Positions 1 through 8,094 of a stretch of DNA of 64,000 bases are shown here, in pieces; positions within the stretch are counted from its first letter, which is position 1, and the number at the start of each line of letters is the position of its first letter. The DNA lies in assembly GCA_047345645.1 (NCBI GenBank), contig JBLEFH010000004.1, one strand, 5' to 3'. A program made the position numbers and the translations under genes. Source of the stretch: JBLEFH01 sp047345645 (GTDB lineage Bacteria > Pseudomonadota > Alphaproteobacteria > Rhodobacterales > Rhodobacteraceae). The notes beneath the pieces are model-generated. The model worked only from the letters and a program-made list of their open reading frames with translations. It had not been told where the DNA came from and did not search any database.

Positions 1-1518
1 CGTCATTTCCGAGGTGCCGAGCGCCATGGCCGGGCCGCGGTCGATCTCTTCCTGAACGCCAAAGGCATGGGCAAGCGCGGCGACATTGTCCGTCCCCACA
101 TCCTGCGCCAGACGCACCGCCGAGGTGTTGATCGACGAGGCCAGCGCCTGCTGGAGCGTCACCGTCCCGCGATAACCGCCGCCATAGTTTTTCGGGTTGT
201 AGATCTTGCCGCCGACGCGAATGTTGAGCGGGGCGTCCTGAATGACATTGTTTGGGCTCATACCCTGATCGAGCGCCACCGCATAGACGAAGGGTTTGAA
301 GGCCGAACCGGTCTGGCGTTTCGCCTGCGTCGCGCGGTTGAACTGGCCCGGCAGGTTCGGGGCATCGCGGCCGCCCACAATGGCGCGGACCGCGCCGTTG
401 CGGCTCATCACCACAATCGCCGCCTGCGCTTCGGACCCGGCTTTCACCTTGGTCTCAAAGATGTAATTCAGCGCTTCTTCCGCCTGACGCTGGATGGTCG
501 GCGAAAAGGTGGTGTTGATCTGCACGTCCTCGGTGGTGTTGCGCGTCAGGAAATCCGGCCCCGCTTCCATCACCCAGTCGGCGAAATAGCCACCCGCGCG
601 GCGCTGCGCCGCGGCGGAGAGGGTCGCCGGGTTCTGGCGCGCATCCTCAAATTCCGCATCCGTGATGTAATCCTGATCGCGCATCGCGTTCAGCACCACG
701 GTCGCGCGGTCCTGCGCGGCGTCGAGGTTGCTGGTCGGTGCCAGCGAGGACGGCGCTTTGAGCAGGCCCGCAATCATCGCCGCTTCAGCCACGGACAGTT
801 CCGCCGCCGATTTGCCGAAATAACGCTGCGCCGCCGCTTCGGCCCCGTAGAGACCTGCGCCGAGATAGACCCGGTTGAGATAGATCGAGAGGATTTCTTC
901 CTTGGAGTATTTCACCTCCATCGCCATCGCGGCGGGCACTTCCTTGATCTTGCGCTCAATGGTCGCCGAGCGGTCGAAGAACACCAACTTCGTCACCTGC
1001 GCGGTCAGCGAGGAACCGCCATGACCGTCGAGCGGGCTGCGGCCTTCGCGCATATTGATGCGCATGGCGCCGACGATACCGATCGGGTCCACGCCGGGGT
1101 GCCAGTAGAAACGCTTGTCCTCGACCGCGACAATCGCGTCGATGAGGTTTTGCGACACGTCCGAGGCCATTTTCGAGCCACCATATTGCTCGCCGCGGGT
1201 CGCGAAGAGATCGCCCGATGCGTCATACATGGTGACCGAGCCGCCTTCACGCCCGTCAAGCAGTTCCTCGAAAGGCGGCAACTGGTTGTAATAATAGATG
1301 ACGCCCGCGCCGACGATCAGCGCGAGAACGAGCGCCGTGCGGCTCGTGATCAGCCAGATGACGTTGAAAAAGCCGCCGATGGTCCCGCGCAAACCGCGCT
1401 CCAGACGCGACTTTTGTGGCTTCGCACGTTTCCGGCTGCTCTTGGTCTTGCCAGAGCCGCTGGTGGATTTACGCGGTTTTGACGCGCCGGGAAGGCGCGG
1501 TGGACGGGACTGGGCCAT
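1..1518 (-). CDS. Class A penicillin-binding protein (PBP1A-type), C-terminus cut by window edge
   Basis: Bifunctional peptidoglycan glycosyltransferase/transpeptidase that polymerises and crosslinks murein in the periplasm. The visible 506 residues hold a basic, Ser/Lys-rich cytoplasmic tail (1-45), one membrane anchor (about 61-78), a GT51 domain with EDKRFYWHPG (Glu133) and GGSSLTAQ (168-174 region), and the start of the transpeptidase domain with the SxxK motif in TGSAFKPF (Ser405, Lys408) and a later S-I-N motif. The KTG motif lies beyond position 1. ATG at 1518 (ATGGCCCAG) is the only sensible start. A good promoter lies at 1554-1582. The second GT51 motif reads SLTAQ where most family members have T-Q-Q. 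Product class is certain; PBP1A versus a related class A enzyme is less so. Confidence 0.93.
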   Translation of the reverse strand, partial: MAQSRPPRLPGASKPRKSTSGSGKTKSSRKRAKPQKSRLERGLRGTIGGFFNVIWLITSRTALVLALIVGAGVIYYYNQLPPFEELLDGREGGSVTMYDASGDLFATRGEQYGGSKMASDVSQNLIDAIVAVEDKRFYWHPGVDPIGIVGAMRINMREGRSPLDGHGGSSLTAQVTKLVFFDRSATIERKIKEVPAAMAMEVKYSKEEILSIYLNRVYLGAGLYGAEAAAQRYFGKSAAELSVAEAAMIAGLLKAPSSLAPTSNLDAAQDRATVVLNAMRDQDYITDAEFEDARQNPATLSAAAQRRAGGYFADWVMEAGPDFLTRNTTEDVQINTTFSPTIQRQAEEALNYIFETKVKAGSEAQAAIVVMSRNGAVRAIVGGRDAPNLPGQFNRATQAKRQTGSAFKPFVYAVALDQGMSPNNVIQDAPLNIRVGGKIYNPKNYGGGYRGTVTLQQALASSINTSAVRLAQDVGTDNVAALAHAFGVQEEIDRGPAMALGTSEMT

Positions 1519-1553
1519 AATGTCTCGGACTGCTCGTTCTCTTCTTTTCCGCA

Positions 1554-1582
1554 ACTATAGCTGTATTGCGCGAGTTTGTGAA
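1554..1582 (-). promoter_or_regulatory. Predicted sigma70-type promoter for the class A PBP gene
   Basis: On the minus strand a -35 box TTCACA (1577-1582) is separated by 17 bp from a -10 box TATAGT (1554-1559), about 36 bp upstream of the ATG at 1518. Both boxes are close to consensus and the spacing is optimal. Inference from sequence only. Confidence 0.55.
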
Positions 1583-1665
1583 TAAAGAGCAAAGCAGATA
1601 ACGCGGATGTTGGCGGATTTTGACGCTGTGCAACAGACCAAACGGTATGTTTCTTCCCTAACCCC

Positions 1666-2523
1666 TTAGGATAGATGGATATCCAGCCCGATATCGAGTG
1701 TCCCTGCCGCCATGGTGATCTTCGAGGTCGAAATGTAATCGACCCCGGTTTCGGCCAATGCGCGCACAGTTGTGATGTCCACCCCGCCAGAGGCTTCCAG
1801 AACCACGCCCTCGGGGCGCAGCGCCACGGCCTCACGCAGACCCTCCGGCCCCATATTGTCGAGCAGGATGATTTTCGCCCCCGCTTCAAGGGCTTCGCGA
1901 TATTGGTCGAGCCGGTCCACCTCGATCTCGATGGGCAGCATATGGCCCGCATAGGCGCGGGCGGCATCAAGCGCGCCGCGAATCCCCCCGGCGACGGCGA
2001 TGTGGTTGTCTTTAATCATGATCGCATCATCGAGACCGAAGCGATGGTTCGCACCGCCGCCGCAGCGCACCGCGTATTTCTGCGCCATGCGCAGGCCCGG
2101 CGTAGTTTTACGGGTGCAGGTGATCCGCGCGCCGGTGCCGGCGATCTCTTCGGCATAGCGGCGAGTCTCCGTCGCGATCCCGGAAAGCTGCATCAAATAG
2201 TTCAGCGCCACCCGCTCGGCGGACAGCACCGCGCGGGCATTGCCGCGCACCCTCGCGACCTCCTGACCCGGCGCGATCGCATCGCCATCCGCGACGAGCG
2301 GCTCAAAACTGATCCCCGCCTCCATCAGCGCGAAGGCCTCCGCCGCGAAGCCCATGCCGCAGATCACGCCCGCATCGCGGCTCGCCATCACCGCATCGGC
2401 CTCCATATCCGGCCCGAGTGTCGCCAGCGAGGTCACATCCCCGGCCCGGCCAAGATCCTCCTCCAGCGCCGCCGCGACTTGCGGGCGGATCAGCACGGCG
2501 GGCAATTGCGGGATCTGAGACAT
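1666..2523 (-). CDS. nadC: Nicotinate-nucleotide diphosphorylase (carboxylating), quinolinate phosphoribosyltransferase
   Basis: Converts quinolinate and PRPP to nicotinate mononucleotide in de novo NAD synthesis. The 285-residue product has the full family architecture: N-terminal open-sandwich domain, then a barrel with TCTRKTTPGLR, the RCGGGANHRFGL segment, IKDNH, and the C-terminal EASGG and YISTSKIT phosphate-binding segments. ATG at 2523 is preceded by a strong AAGGAAGGA ribosome site. Longer in-frame starts upstream would run into the divergent gene at 2592 and add an Arg-rich non-family extension. nadA and nadB are not in the window. Confidence 0.97.
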   Translation of the reverse strand: MSQIPQLPAVLIRPQVAAALEEDLGRAGDVTSLATLGPDMEADAVMASRDAGVICGMGFAAEAFALMEAGISFEPLVADGDAIAPGQEVARVRGNARAVLSAERVALNYLMQLSGIATETRRYAEEIAGTGARITCTRKTTPGLRMAQKYAVRCGGGANHRFGLDDAIMIKDNHIAVAGGIRGALDAARAYAGHMLPIEIEVDRLDQYREALEAGAKIILLDNMGPEGLREAVALRPEGVVLEASGGVDITTVRALAETGVDYISTSKITMAAGTLDIGLDIHLS

Positions 2524-2591
2524 CTTGCGGTCCTTCCTTTGGGCGATTAGCTGCTTGTCGCAAGCAATCTGTTCCAAATCAAGGACCCGCC

Positions 2592-3050
2592 ATGCCCTCC
2601 GTCGATTACGACCGCCTCGCCGCCGATATCGCCGCCCTTGTCGAAGGCGAAGACGATGAGGTCGCAAAAATGGCGACGATCTCCTGCGAGGTGTTCCACG
2701 CGGATGACCGGTTCAACTGGGTCGGCTTTTACCGCGTGACCGGGCCGGAGATGCTCAAAATCGGGCCGTATCAGGGCGGTCATGGGTGCCTTTCCATCCC
2801 GTTCTCCCGCGGGGTCTGCGGCGCGGCTGCGCGGCTTGGCGAAACGCAGCTTGTGGCCGATGTGGATGCGTTCCCCGGTCATATCGCATGCGCCTCGTCC
2901 ACCCGCTCGGAGCTGGTGATCCCGGTTTGTGCAGGGGCGCGGCTCATCGGAGTCTTCGATCTCGACAGCGATCAGCCCGACGCCTTCACCCAGGAGGATG
3001 CGGATCAGCTTGAGGCAATTCTCGCCAAAGCCTTTGCCGCCGCAGCGTAA
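2592..3050 (+). CDS. msrC: Free methionine-(R)-sulfoxide reductase (GAF-domain fRMsr)
   Basis: Reduces free L-methionine-(R)-S-oxide using thioredoxin; a cytosolic oxidative-damage repair enzyme. The 152-residue protein is a single GAF domain with the three family cysteines at Cys66, Cys76 and Cys100, spaced 10 and 24 apart exactly as in E. coli YebR and yeast fRMsr; Cys100 sits in HIACASSTRSE and is the expected catalytic one. Start chosen at 2592 because AAGGA sits just upstream; it is divergent from nadC across 68 bp, probably sharing a promoter region. Confidence 0.93.
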   Translation: MPSVDYDRLAADIAALVEGEDDEVAKMATISCEVFHADDRFNWVGFYRVTGPEMLKIGPYQGGHGCLSIPFSRGVCGAAARLGETQLVADVDAFPGHIACASSTRSELVIPVCAGARLIGVFDLDSDQPDAFTQEDADQLEAILAKAFAAAA

Positions 3051-3129
3051 CCAAAGCTTCACGCCGCAGCGATTGCCCACGCCGCTCTGGCGTGGCATTT
3101 TCCCATGAAAACCAATGAAGGGCGCCAAA

Positions 3130-4611
3130 ATGGATGAGACGTTGCACATGGAAATCAAAACGCCCGACACGGTTGAGCCGGAGCGGTTCACCGATCCCGA
3201 AGCCGCCGTCGCGCGGCTGATCGCGCTCTACGAGACCTCGACCGGCTTTCTGCAAAACGCCTTTGAGGACGTGCTGAAGGCGGGCGACGCCGATGCGCGT
3301 TACCGCGCCTATTACCCGCAAATCGGGCTGACCACGGTGAGTTTCAGCCATATCGACAGCCGTTTGGCCTTTGGCCATGTGTCCCAACCCGGAAGCTATA
3401 CGGCAACGATCACGCGGCCGGATCTTTTCAAGGCCTATCTGGAGCAACAAATCCGCCTGCTGATCGACAATCACGGCCTGCCGGTCTCCATCGGCTTTTC
3501 CAAAACGCCGATCCCGCTGCATTTCGCGCTCAAGGAGGGCACCCATGTCGATAGCTCCCATGCCGCCGAGCTGACCCGCCCCTTGCGGGATATTTTCGAC
3601 GTGCCGGATCTCGGGATCACCGATGACAGCATCGTCAATGGCACGGTCACGCGGAACGAGGCGGGGGCGCGCCCGCTCGCCCTCTTCTCGGCGCAGCGGA
3701 TCGACTATTCGCTGGCCCGGCTCGCTCATTACACGGCGACCAGCCCGGCGCATTTCCAGAACCATGTCCTCTTCACCAACTATCAGTTCTATGTGGATGA
3801 GTTCATCGCCTTCGCAGAAGCCGAGGTCGCGCGTGAGGACGGCGTTTACACCGAGTTCGTCCAGCCCGGAAACATCGTGCTGGACCGCAATGGCCTCAGC
3901 GGCGAGCCGAGCGGCAAGGTACCGCAGATGCCCGCCTATCACCTGAAAAGTAAGGATGGCGGCGGGATCACGCTGGTCAATATCGGCGTCGGCCCGTCCA
4001 ACGCCAAGACCATTACGGACCATATCGCCGTGCTGCGCCCCCATGCCTGGCTGATGGTCGGCCATTGCGCGGGTCTGCGGCATTCGCAGCGGCTTGGCGA
4101 TTATGTGCTGGCCCATGCCTATGTGCGCGAGGATCACGTGCTGGACGATGATCTGCCCGTCTGGGTACCGATCCCGGCGCTGGCGGAGATCCAGATCGCC
4201 CTTGAGGATGCGGTGGAGGAAGTCACCGGCCTTGAGGGCTACGAGCTGAAACGCATCATGCGGACCGGGACGGTCGCGACCATCGACAACCGCAACTGGG
4301 AGCTGCGAGACCAGTCCGGCCCCGTGGCGCGGCTCTCGCTCAGCCGGGCCATTGCGCTCGACATGGAAAGCGCGACGATTGCCGCCAACGGGTTCCGCTT
4401 CCGTGTCCCCTACGGCACGCTGCTCTGCGTCTCCGATAAGCCGCTCCATGGCGAGTTGAAATTGCCCGGCATGGCGACCGATTTCTATAACCGCCAGGTC
4501 GCGCAGCACCTGCTGATCGGCATCCGCGCCATGGAACGCCTCCGCGAGATGCCGCTGGAGAAGATCCACAGCCGGAAACTCCGCAGCTTCAACGAGACAG
4601 CGTTTCTCTGA
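3130..4611 (+). CDS. amn: AMP nucleosidase
   Basis: Hydrolyses AMP to adenine and ribose 5-phosphate, regulating adenylate pools. The 493-residue product matches the family length (about 484 in E. coli): an N-terminal regulatory domain followed by a nucleoside phosphorylase-like catalytic domain containing GPSNAKTITDHIAVLRP, MVGHCAGLRHSQRLGDY and a C-terminal MESATIAANGFRFRVPYGT segment typical of the fold. ATG at 3130 has GAAGGG about 9 bp upstream; in-frame ATGs at 3115 and 3148 are alternatives. It stands alone on the plus strand, 79 bp after the GAF protein. Confidence 0.95.
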   Translation: MDETLHMEIKTPDTVEPERFTDPEAAVARLIALYETSTGFLQNAFEDVLKAGDADARYRAYYPQIGLTTVSFSHIDSRLAFGHVSQPGSYTATITRPDLFKAYLEQQIRLLIDNHGLPVSIGFSKTPIPLHFALKEGTHVDSSHAAELTRPLRDIFDVPDLGITDDSIVNGTVTRNEAGARPLALFSAQRIDYSLARLAHYTATSPAHFQNHVLFTNYQFYVDEFIAFAEAEVAREDGVYTEFVQPGNIVLDRNGLSGEPSGKVPQMPAYHLKSKDGGGITLVNIGVGPSNAKTITDHIAVLRPHAWLMVGHCAGLRHSQRLGDYVLAHAYVREDHVLDDDLPVWVPIPALAEIQIALEDAVEEVTGLEGYELKRIMRTGTVATIDNRNWELRDQSGPVARLSLSRAIALDMESATIAANGFRFRVPYGTLLCVSDKPLHGELKLPGMATDFYNRQVAQHLLIGIRAMERLREMPLEKIHSRKLRSFNETAFL

Positions 4612-4795
4612 CCTGCCCGCCCGCGCTTTGACGGCAACGCCCCGCCCCGGCGGGACGCGTTGCCGCAACCCTCAAATCCTTAACGCGGCGTCACAAAAAT
4701 CTTAACGTGCAACCTTGCGCAAAGCCCATGGAATAAGGGATGTCAGCGCAATCATGCAAAATAAGCGATTTTCGGCCCCAAATGGGTTTTAAGCG

Positions 4796-4823
4796 TTGAA
4801 ATATTCGGAAATATCTCGCTAAT
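4796..4823 (+). promoter_or_regulatory. Possible promoter of the HU gene, in the 284-bp intergenic region 4612-4895
   Basis: Within the largest gap of the window, TTGAAA (4796-4801) is followed after 16 bp by GCTAAT (4818-4823). The surrounding 4675-4830 is distinctly A+T-richer than the genes, and carries a loose AATATT/AATATC dyad between the boxes. No ORF or RNA gene is apparent in the rest of the gap. Confidence 0.35.
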
Positions 4824-4895
4824 GTGGGCGCGTCGGTCTGCGCGGCGGCTTGCGGCGCGCAGAATTAACAAGGAAATTCAAGGGAGTTACCCCCA

Positions 4896-5186
4896 ATGAC
4901 GAAAAAAGCGATGACCAAAACCCAGCTCGTGAGCGCGCTGGCTGAGGAAACCGGCCTCGAAAAAACCAAGGTGAACGGGATGCTGGAAGCCCTGACCAAG
5001 GTCATCACCAATGAGGTGTCCGATGGCGGCGCCGTGACCCTTCCGGGCCTCGGCAAATTCGCTTGCCGTGCGCGTCCGGAGCGTATGGTTCGCAACCCCG
5101 CCACCGGTGAGCAGATGCAAAAGCCGGCCGATCGCGTGGCAAAAGTCACCATCGCCAAGGCTCTGAAAGACAGCATCAACGCCTAA
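4896..5186 (+). CDS. hup: HU family DNA-binding protein
   Basis: Small basic nucleoid protein that bends and compacts DNA as a dimer. The 96-residue product shows the HU/IHF fold: N-terminal helices with LVSALAEETGLEK, GGAVTLPGLGKF at the saddle, then the DNA-binding arm with RNPATGEQ containing the intercalating proline, and a C-terminal KVTIAKALKDSI helix. RBS GGGAG lies upstream of the ATG. It is monocistronic, with its own upstream A+T-rich region and an ideal intrinsic terminator at 5207-5239. Confidence 0.95.
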   Translation: MTKKAMTKTQLVSALAEETGLEKTKVNGMLEALTKVITNEVSDGGAVTLPGLGKFACRARPERMVRNPATGEQMQKPADRVAKVTIAKALKDSINA

Positions 5187-5206
5187 TTCAGGTCTCAAGA
5201 GTTTCG

Positions 5207-5239
5207 AAAAGGCCGTCCTTCGGGGCGGCCTTTTTCTTT
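5207..5239 (+). terminator. Intrinsic terminator of the HU gene
   Basis: Stem GGCCGTCC / GGGCGGCC closed by a TTCG tetraloop (5211-5230) followed by TTTTTCTTT. The T-run ends at the stop codon of the convergent KpsT-like gene. Confidence 0.92.
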
Positions 5240-5916
5240 CAGCCTTCCACCGTCGCGGCGGCGCTGAGAACGTCCTTATAGTAGCGCAGCGCGTCATCCA
5301 CCTTGTCGAAATAGGTGAGAACGCCGTCCTCCAGCACCGCGCCCGCCGAGCACATCTCGCGCAGCATCCCCTCACCATGGGCGACGACGACCGCGCCGGC
5401 ATTGTCGAGACGGTGGGCCAGCACTTCCTTGCATTTCTGGCGGAACAGCGCGTCACCGACGGAGGTGACCTCGTCGATCAAGTAGTAGCCGAAGGGAATG
5501 CCCATACAGATGCCGAAGCCAAGCCGCGCGCGCATCCCGGAGCTATAGGTGCGGATCGGCTCGTCGAAACTCGGGCCAAGCTCGCTGAAATCATAGACGA
5601 AATCTTCGAGGGCCTGCGTATCCACCCCGTAAACCCGCGCAAGGAACCGCGTGTTCTGCGCGCCGGACAGTTCCGGGTGGAAGCTGCCCGCATGGCCGAT
5701 CTGCCAGGAGATGTCGCCGCTGGAGAGAACGCGCCCGCTATCCGCATCCTCCGTGCCGCCGATGATCTTGAGCAGGGTCGATTTGCCCGCCCCGTTCCGG
5801 CCAATCAGCGCCACCGATGTGCGGGGCGGAAACAGGGCGTTGATGTCGCGCGCCACATATTTCCGCTGTCCGTTTTTCATGCGGAAGCTTTTGGAAACAT
5901 GTTCCAGAACGATCAT
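5239..5916 (-). CDS. KpsT-like ATP-binding subunit of a capsular polysaccharide ABC exporter
   Basis: Predicted to energise export of a lipid-linked capsular polysaccharide across the inner membrane. The 225-residue protein has Walker A GRNGAGKST (39-47), the ABC signature YSSGMRARLGFG, and a Walker B YYLIDEVTSVGD in which Glu follows Asp; this short form and the VTSVGD variation are typical of KpsT/RfbE-type ATPases. It overlaps the upstream kpsE-like gene by ATGA, so translation is probably coupled. The permease partner (KpsM) is not adjacent. Other members of the polysaccharide/teichoic-acid exporter subfamily are possible. Confidence 0.87.
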   Translation of the reverse strand: MIVLEHVSKSFRMKNGQRKYVARDINALFPPRTSVALIGRNGAGKSTLLKIIGGTEDADSGRVLSSGDISWQIGHAGSFHPELSGAQNTRFLARVYGVDTQALEDFVYDFSELGPSFDEPIRTYSSGMRARLGFGICMGIPFGYYLIDEVTSVGDALFRQKCKEVLAHRLDNAGAVVVAHGEGMLREMCSAGAVLEDGVLTYFDKVDDALRYYKDVLSAAATVEG

Positions 5917-7205
5917 CGGCTGTCCCGCACCGCGTAGACACTGAGAAGCACGATCGTCCAGACGACGAAGAGCAGGCCGAACACCATGGCCGCGAGAATG
6001 GCGCGCTGCGGATATTGCGCGCTTTCGGGCAGGGTCGGCTTGATATGCGCGGCGAGATAGCGGCTGCGGCGGTTGGCCTCGGCCACGGCGCCGTCATAGG
6101 CGGCGCTGGCGGCGATATAGGCTTGCTCAGCAAATTCGCGGTCCACCAGAAGGCTCTCGTAATCGCCGATCACGCCGGAGAGACGCTGATCGCCCTCCTC
6201 GCTCGCGCCGCCGATATTGCGTCGCTCTTCGTTGATCCGCTGACGCAGGGCGGTGATCTTGCGCTGTGCCTGATCAATCCGCGGGTCGTTGGCGCGGGTG
6301 GTGTCACGCAGAAGATCGAGGTCGATCATCGCCGTCGCGAGTTCCTGCTGGAGCGCGGTCAGGATGCCCATTTGCCCGGCCACATCGGCTTCGGGGTCGA
6401 TGATCTGCTCGTCATTGCGGAATTGGGCCACCTGCATCCGCACCTGACGCAGACGTTCCGTCGCCTTGTCGAGTTCCTCGCGGGCGAAGGCCAGCGTGTC
6501 CTCGCGGGCGATATGGCTCAGCTCATCGACGAGTTGCGAGCTTTCCTCCATCACCGCCATGGTCAACGCTTGCGCGTCCTCGGGGGTGAAGGCGAAACTG
6601 TCGACGGTGATCAACCCGGTGCCGCTGTCATAGGAGACATGCACCATGCGGTTCCAGTAATCGACCAGCTTCTCCATCGGCAGGCTCGGGTCGAGCGAGA
6701 AGAGCGGATCGCTGTCAGGCTTCGACCAGAGCGCGCGCAGATCAAGATCCTGCGACACCGCTTCGACCATGCTTTGCGAGCGGATGGAGTCGTAGAGAAT
6801 ATCGGCGTCGGTCGAACTGGTCCCGGCGATCTGGCCAAGACCGGCCAAAAGATCCGTCGTGCTTTGCATTTCCTCGGACCGGACCGAGAAGGCCACGGTG
6901 GAGGAATATTGATCCTCCGCCCGCGCCCAGAGATACCAGATCGCAACCAGTGTCGGCAGGACCACCACAATCACAAGGCTGATCAGCCACGCCCAATGGC
7001 GCTCCTTGGGCCGTGCGGGCGCCGCCGCCGTGCGCACCCGGCGGGAGGGCGGCTGGTTCTGGCCGCCGCCTTTTCGCTGAGGCCGCGCTTGCGGCGCGAC
7101 TTTCTTGGGCCTCTCGCCGCCTTGCGGGGCGACATTGGCTTGGGCTTTTCGCTGACCTCGCGGCGCGGGCTTCTGGCCCGCATCCGATCCATTTTCATTC
7201 GTCAC
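5913..7205 (-). CDS. KpsE-like capsule polysaccharide export inner-membrane protein (Wzz-type)
   Basis: Predicted periplasmic adaptor linking the polysaccharide ABC transporter to the outer-membrane channel. The 430-residue protein has a long Pro/Arg/Gln-rich cytoplasmic tail (1-70), a membrane segment at about 71-93, a periplasmic region rich in coiled coil (heptads around LDKATERLRQVRMQV and ALRQRINEERR), and a second membrane segment near the C-terminus (about 403-425): the usual Wzz/KpsE topology. The start is GTG at 7205, with AGCAGG 8 bp upstream; no ATG fits. The basic tail is longer than in E. coli KpsE. It follows the hydrolase gene by 42 bp and overlaps kpsT. Confidence 0.85.
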   Translation of the reverse strand: MTNENGSDAGQKPAPRGQRKAQANVAPQGGERPKKVAPQARPQRKGGGQNQPPSRRVRTAAAPARPKERHWAWLISLVIVVVLPTLVAIWYLWARAEDQYSSTVAFSVRSEEMQSTTDLLAGLGQIAGTSSTDADILYDSIRSQSMVEAVSQDLDLRALWSKPDSDPLFSLDPSLPMEKLVDYWNRMVHVSYDSGTGLITVDSFAFTPEDAQALTMAVMEESSQLVDELSHIAREDTLAFAREELDKATERLRQVRMQVAQFRNDEQIIDPEADVAGQMGILTALQQELATAMIDLDLLRDTTRANDPRIDQAQRKITALRQRINEERRNIGGASEEGDQRLSGVIGDYESLLVDREFAEQAYIAASAAYDGAVAEANRRSRYLAAHIKPTLPESAQYPQRAILAAMVFGLLFVVWTIVLLSVYAVRDSR

Positions 7206-7247
7206 AAGAATGACCTGCTCATTTGCGCTGCCTGTTTGGCAGCCTTG

Positions 7248-8087
7248 TTAGCGTAGCTTTGCCAGAAAATCATGGATAAGCGCAACCGACTCTGGCTCAT
7301 CGAGAAACGGGATATGCGCGCGGTCCGGGATCTTGGCATAGAGCATATCGGGGCGGCGCTCTTGCATCTCGGCGACCGTTGCATCGCTCAAAAGATCTGA
7401 ATTTGCACCATGAATCAAGGCCAGAGGCAGGCCGTCGCAGGCATCGAAGAGTGGCCAGGCGTCGGCATTGTCGAGGTCTTTCATCGCCGCGAGGAAGCTT
7501 TCGCGCAGGTCCGGATCGTAATTCAATTCGACGCGACCATCACCCTGACGATACTGGCGCACCGCCTCCTCTTCCCAGCGGCGGGCCGGAACCTTGCCAA
7601 ATCCCTTGCGATTCTGGCGCAGACGGTGGGCCACATCCTGCAGCGTATCGGCCACCGGGCGGCGGCCCACATAGTCGATGATCGCCTCCAGCCCTGCGCG
7701 TTCCAGCTTCGGGCCGACATCGTTAAAGCAAATCCCCATCAGCCGGTCCTTAGCGGTCGCGGCGAGGAACATCGCGATCAATCCGCCCCGCGACGTGCCG
7801 AGGATCGCCGCCTTTTGCAGCCCCAGATGATCGAGCAGCGCCAGCGCGTCGGCCGCTTCCTGCGGCACCGTGTAGCTGTCCGGCCCCGTCCAGTCCGACT
7901 CGCCGCGCCCGCGATAATCCATGCGGATCAGGCGAACATTGCTGATCTTGCGTTTGAGATAGTCGAAATCATGCTTGTCGCGGGTGAGGCCCGCGAGGCA
8001 CAGGAGCGGCACATCCCCGCTCCCGATGCTGAAATCGTCATAGGAAATTTTCGCGCCGTCTCCGGCGGTAAAAAACAGATTCCCCAT
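7248..8087 (-). CDS. Alpha/beta-hydrolase
   Basis: A 279-residue single-domain alpha/beta hydrolase of unknown substrate. Nucleophile elbow GTSRGG gives Ser99; a C-terminal PDRAHIPFLDEPES supplies the likely catalytic His, and a substrate-contact RMDYRGRGESDW segment is typical of epoxide-hydrolase/haloperoxidase-like members. ATG at 8087 is preferred over the in-frame TTG at 8090 because GAGGG lies 5 bp upstream. That ribosome site overlaps the fabI stop codon, so it is likely the fourth gene of fabA-fabB-fabI. A lipid or thioester role is suggested by position only. Confidence 0.85.
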   Translation of the reverse strand: MGNLFFTAGDGAKISYDDFSIGSGDVPLLCLAGLTRDKHDFDYLKRKISNVRLIRMDYRGRGESDWTGPDSYTVPQEAADALALLDHLGLQKAAILGTSRGGLIAMFLAATAKDRLMGICFNDVGPKLERAGLEAIIDYVGRRPVADTLQDVAHRLRQNRKGFGKVPARRWEEEAVRQYRQGDGRVELNYDPDLRESFLAAMKDLDNADAWPLFDACDGLPLALIHGANSDLLSDATVAEMQERRPDMLYAKIPDRAHIPFLDEPESVALIHDFLAKLR

Positions 8088-8094
8088 CAAGCCC

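Noticed and set aside
67..1482. Plus-strand open frame of 471 codons
   Set aside because: Antisense shadow of the class A PBP; translation is Arg/His-rich without any domain, whereas the minus strand has intact GT51 and SxxK motifs.
2986..4668. Minus-strand 560-codon open frame
   Set aside because: Antisense shadow of amn; composition artefact of GC-rich third codon positions.
4612..4895. Possible small RNA gene before HU
   Set aside because: No convincing promoter-terminator pair and no recognisable RNA fold; treated as the HU regulatory region.
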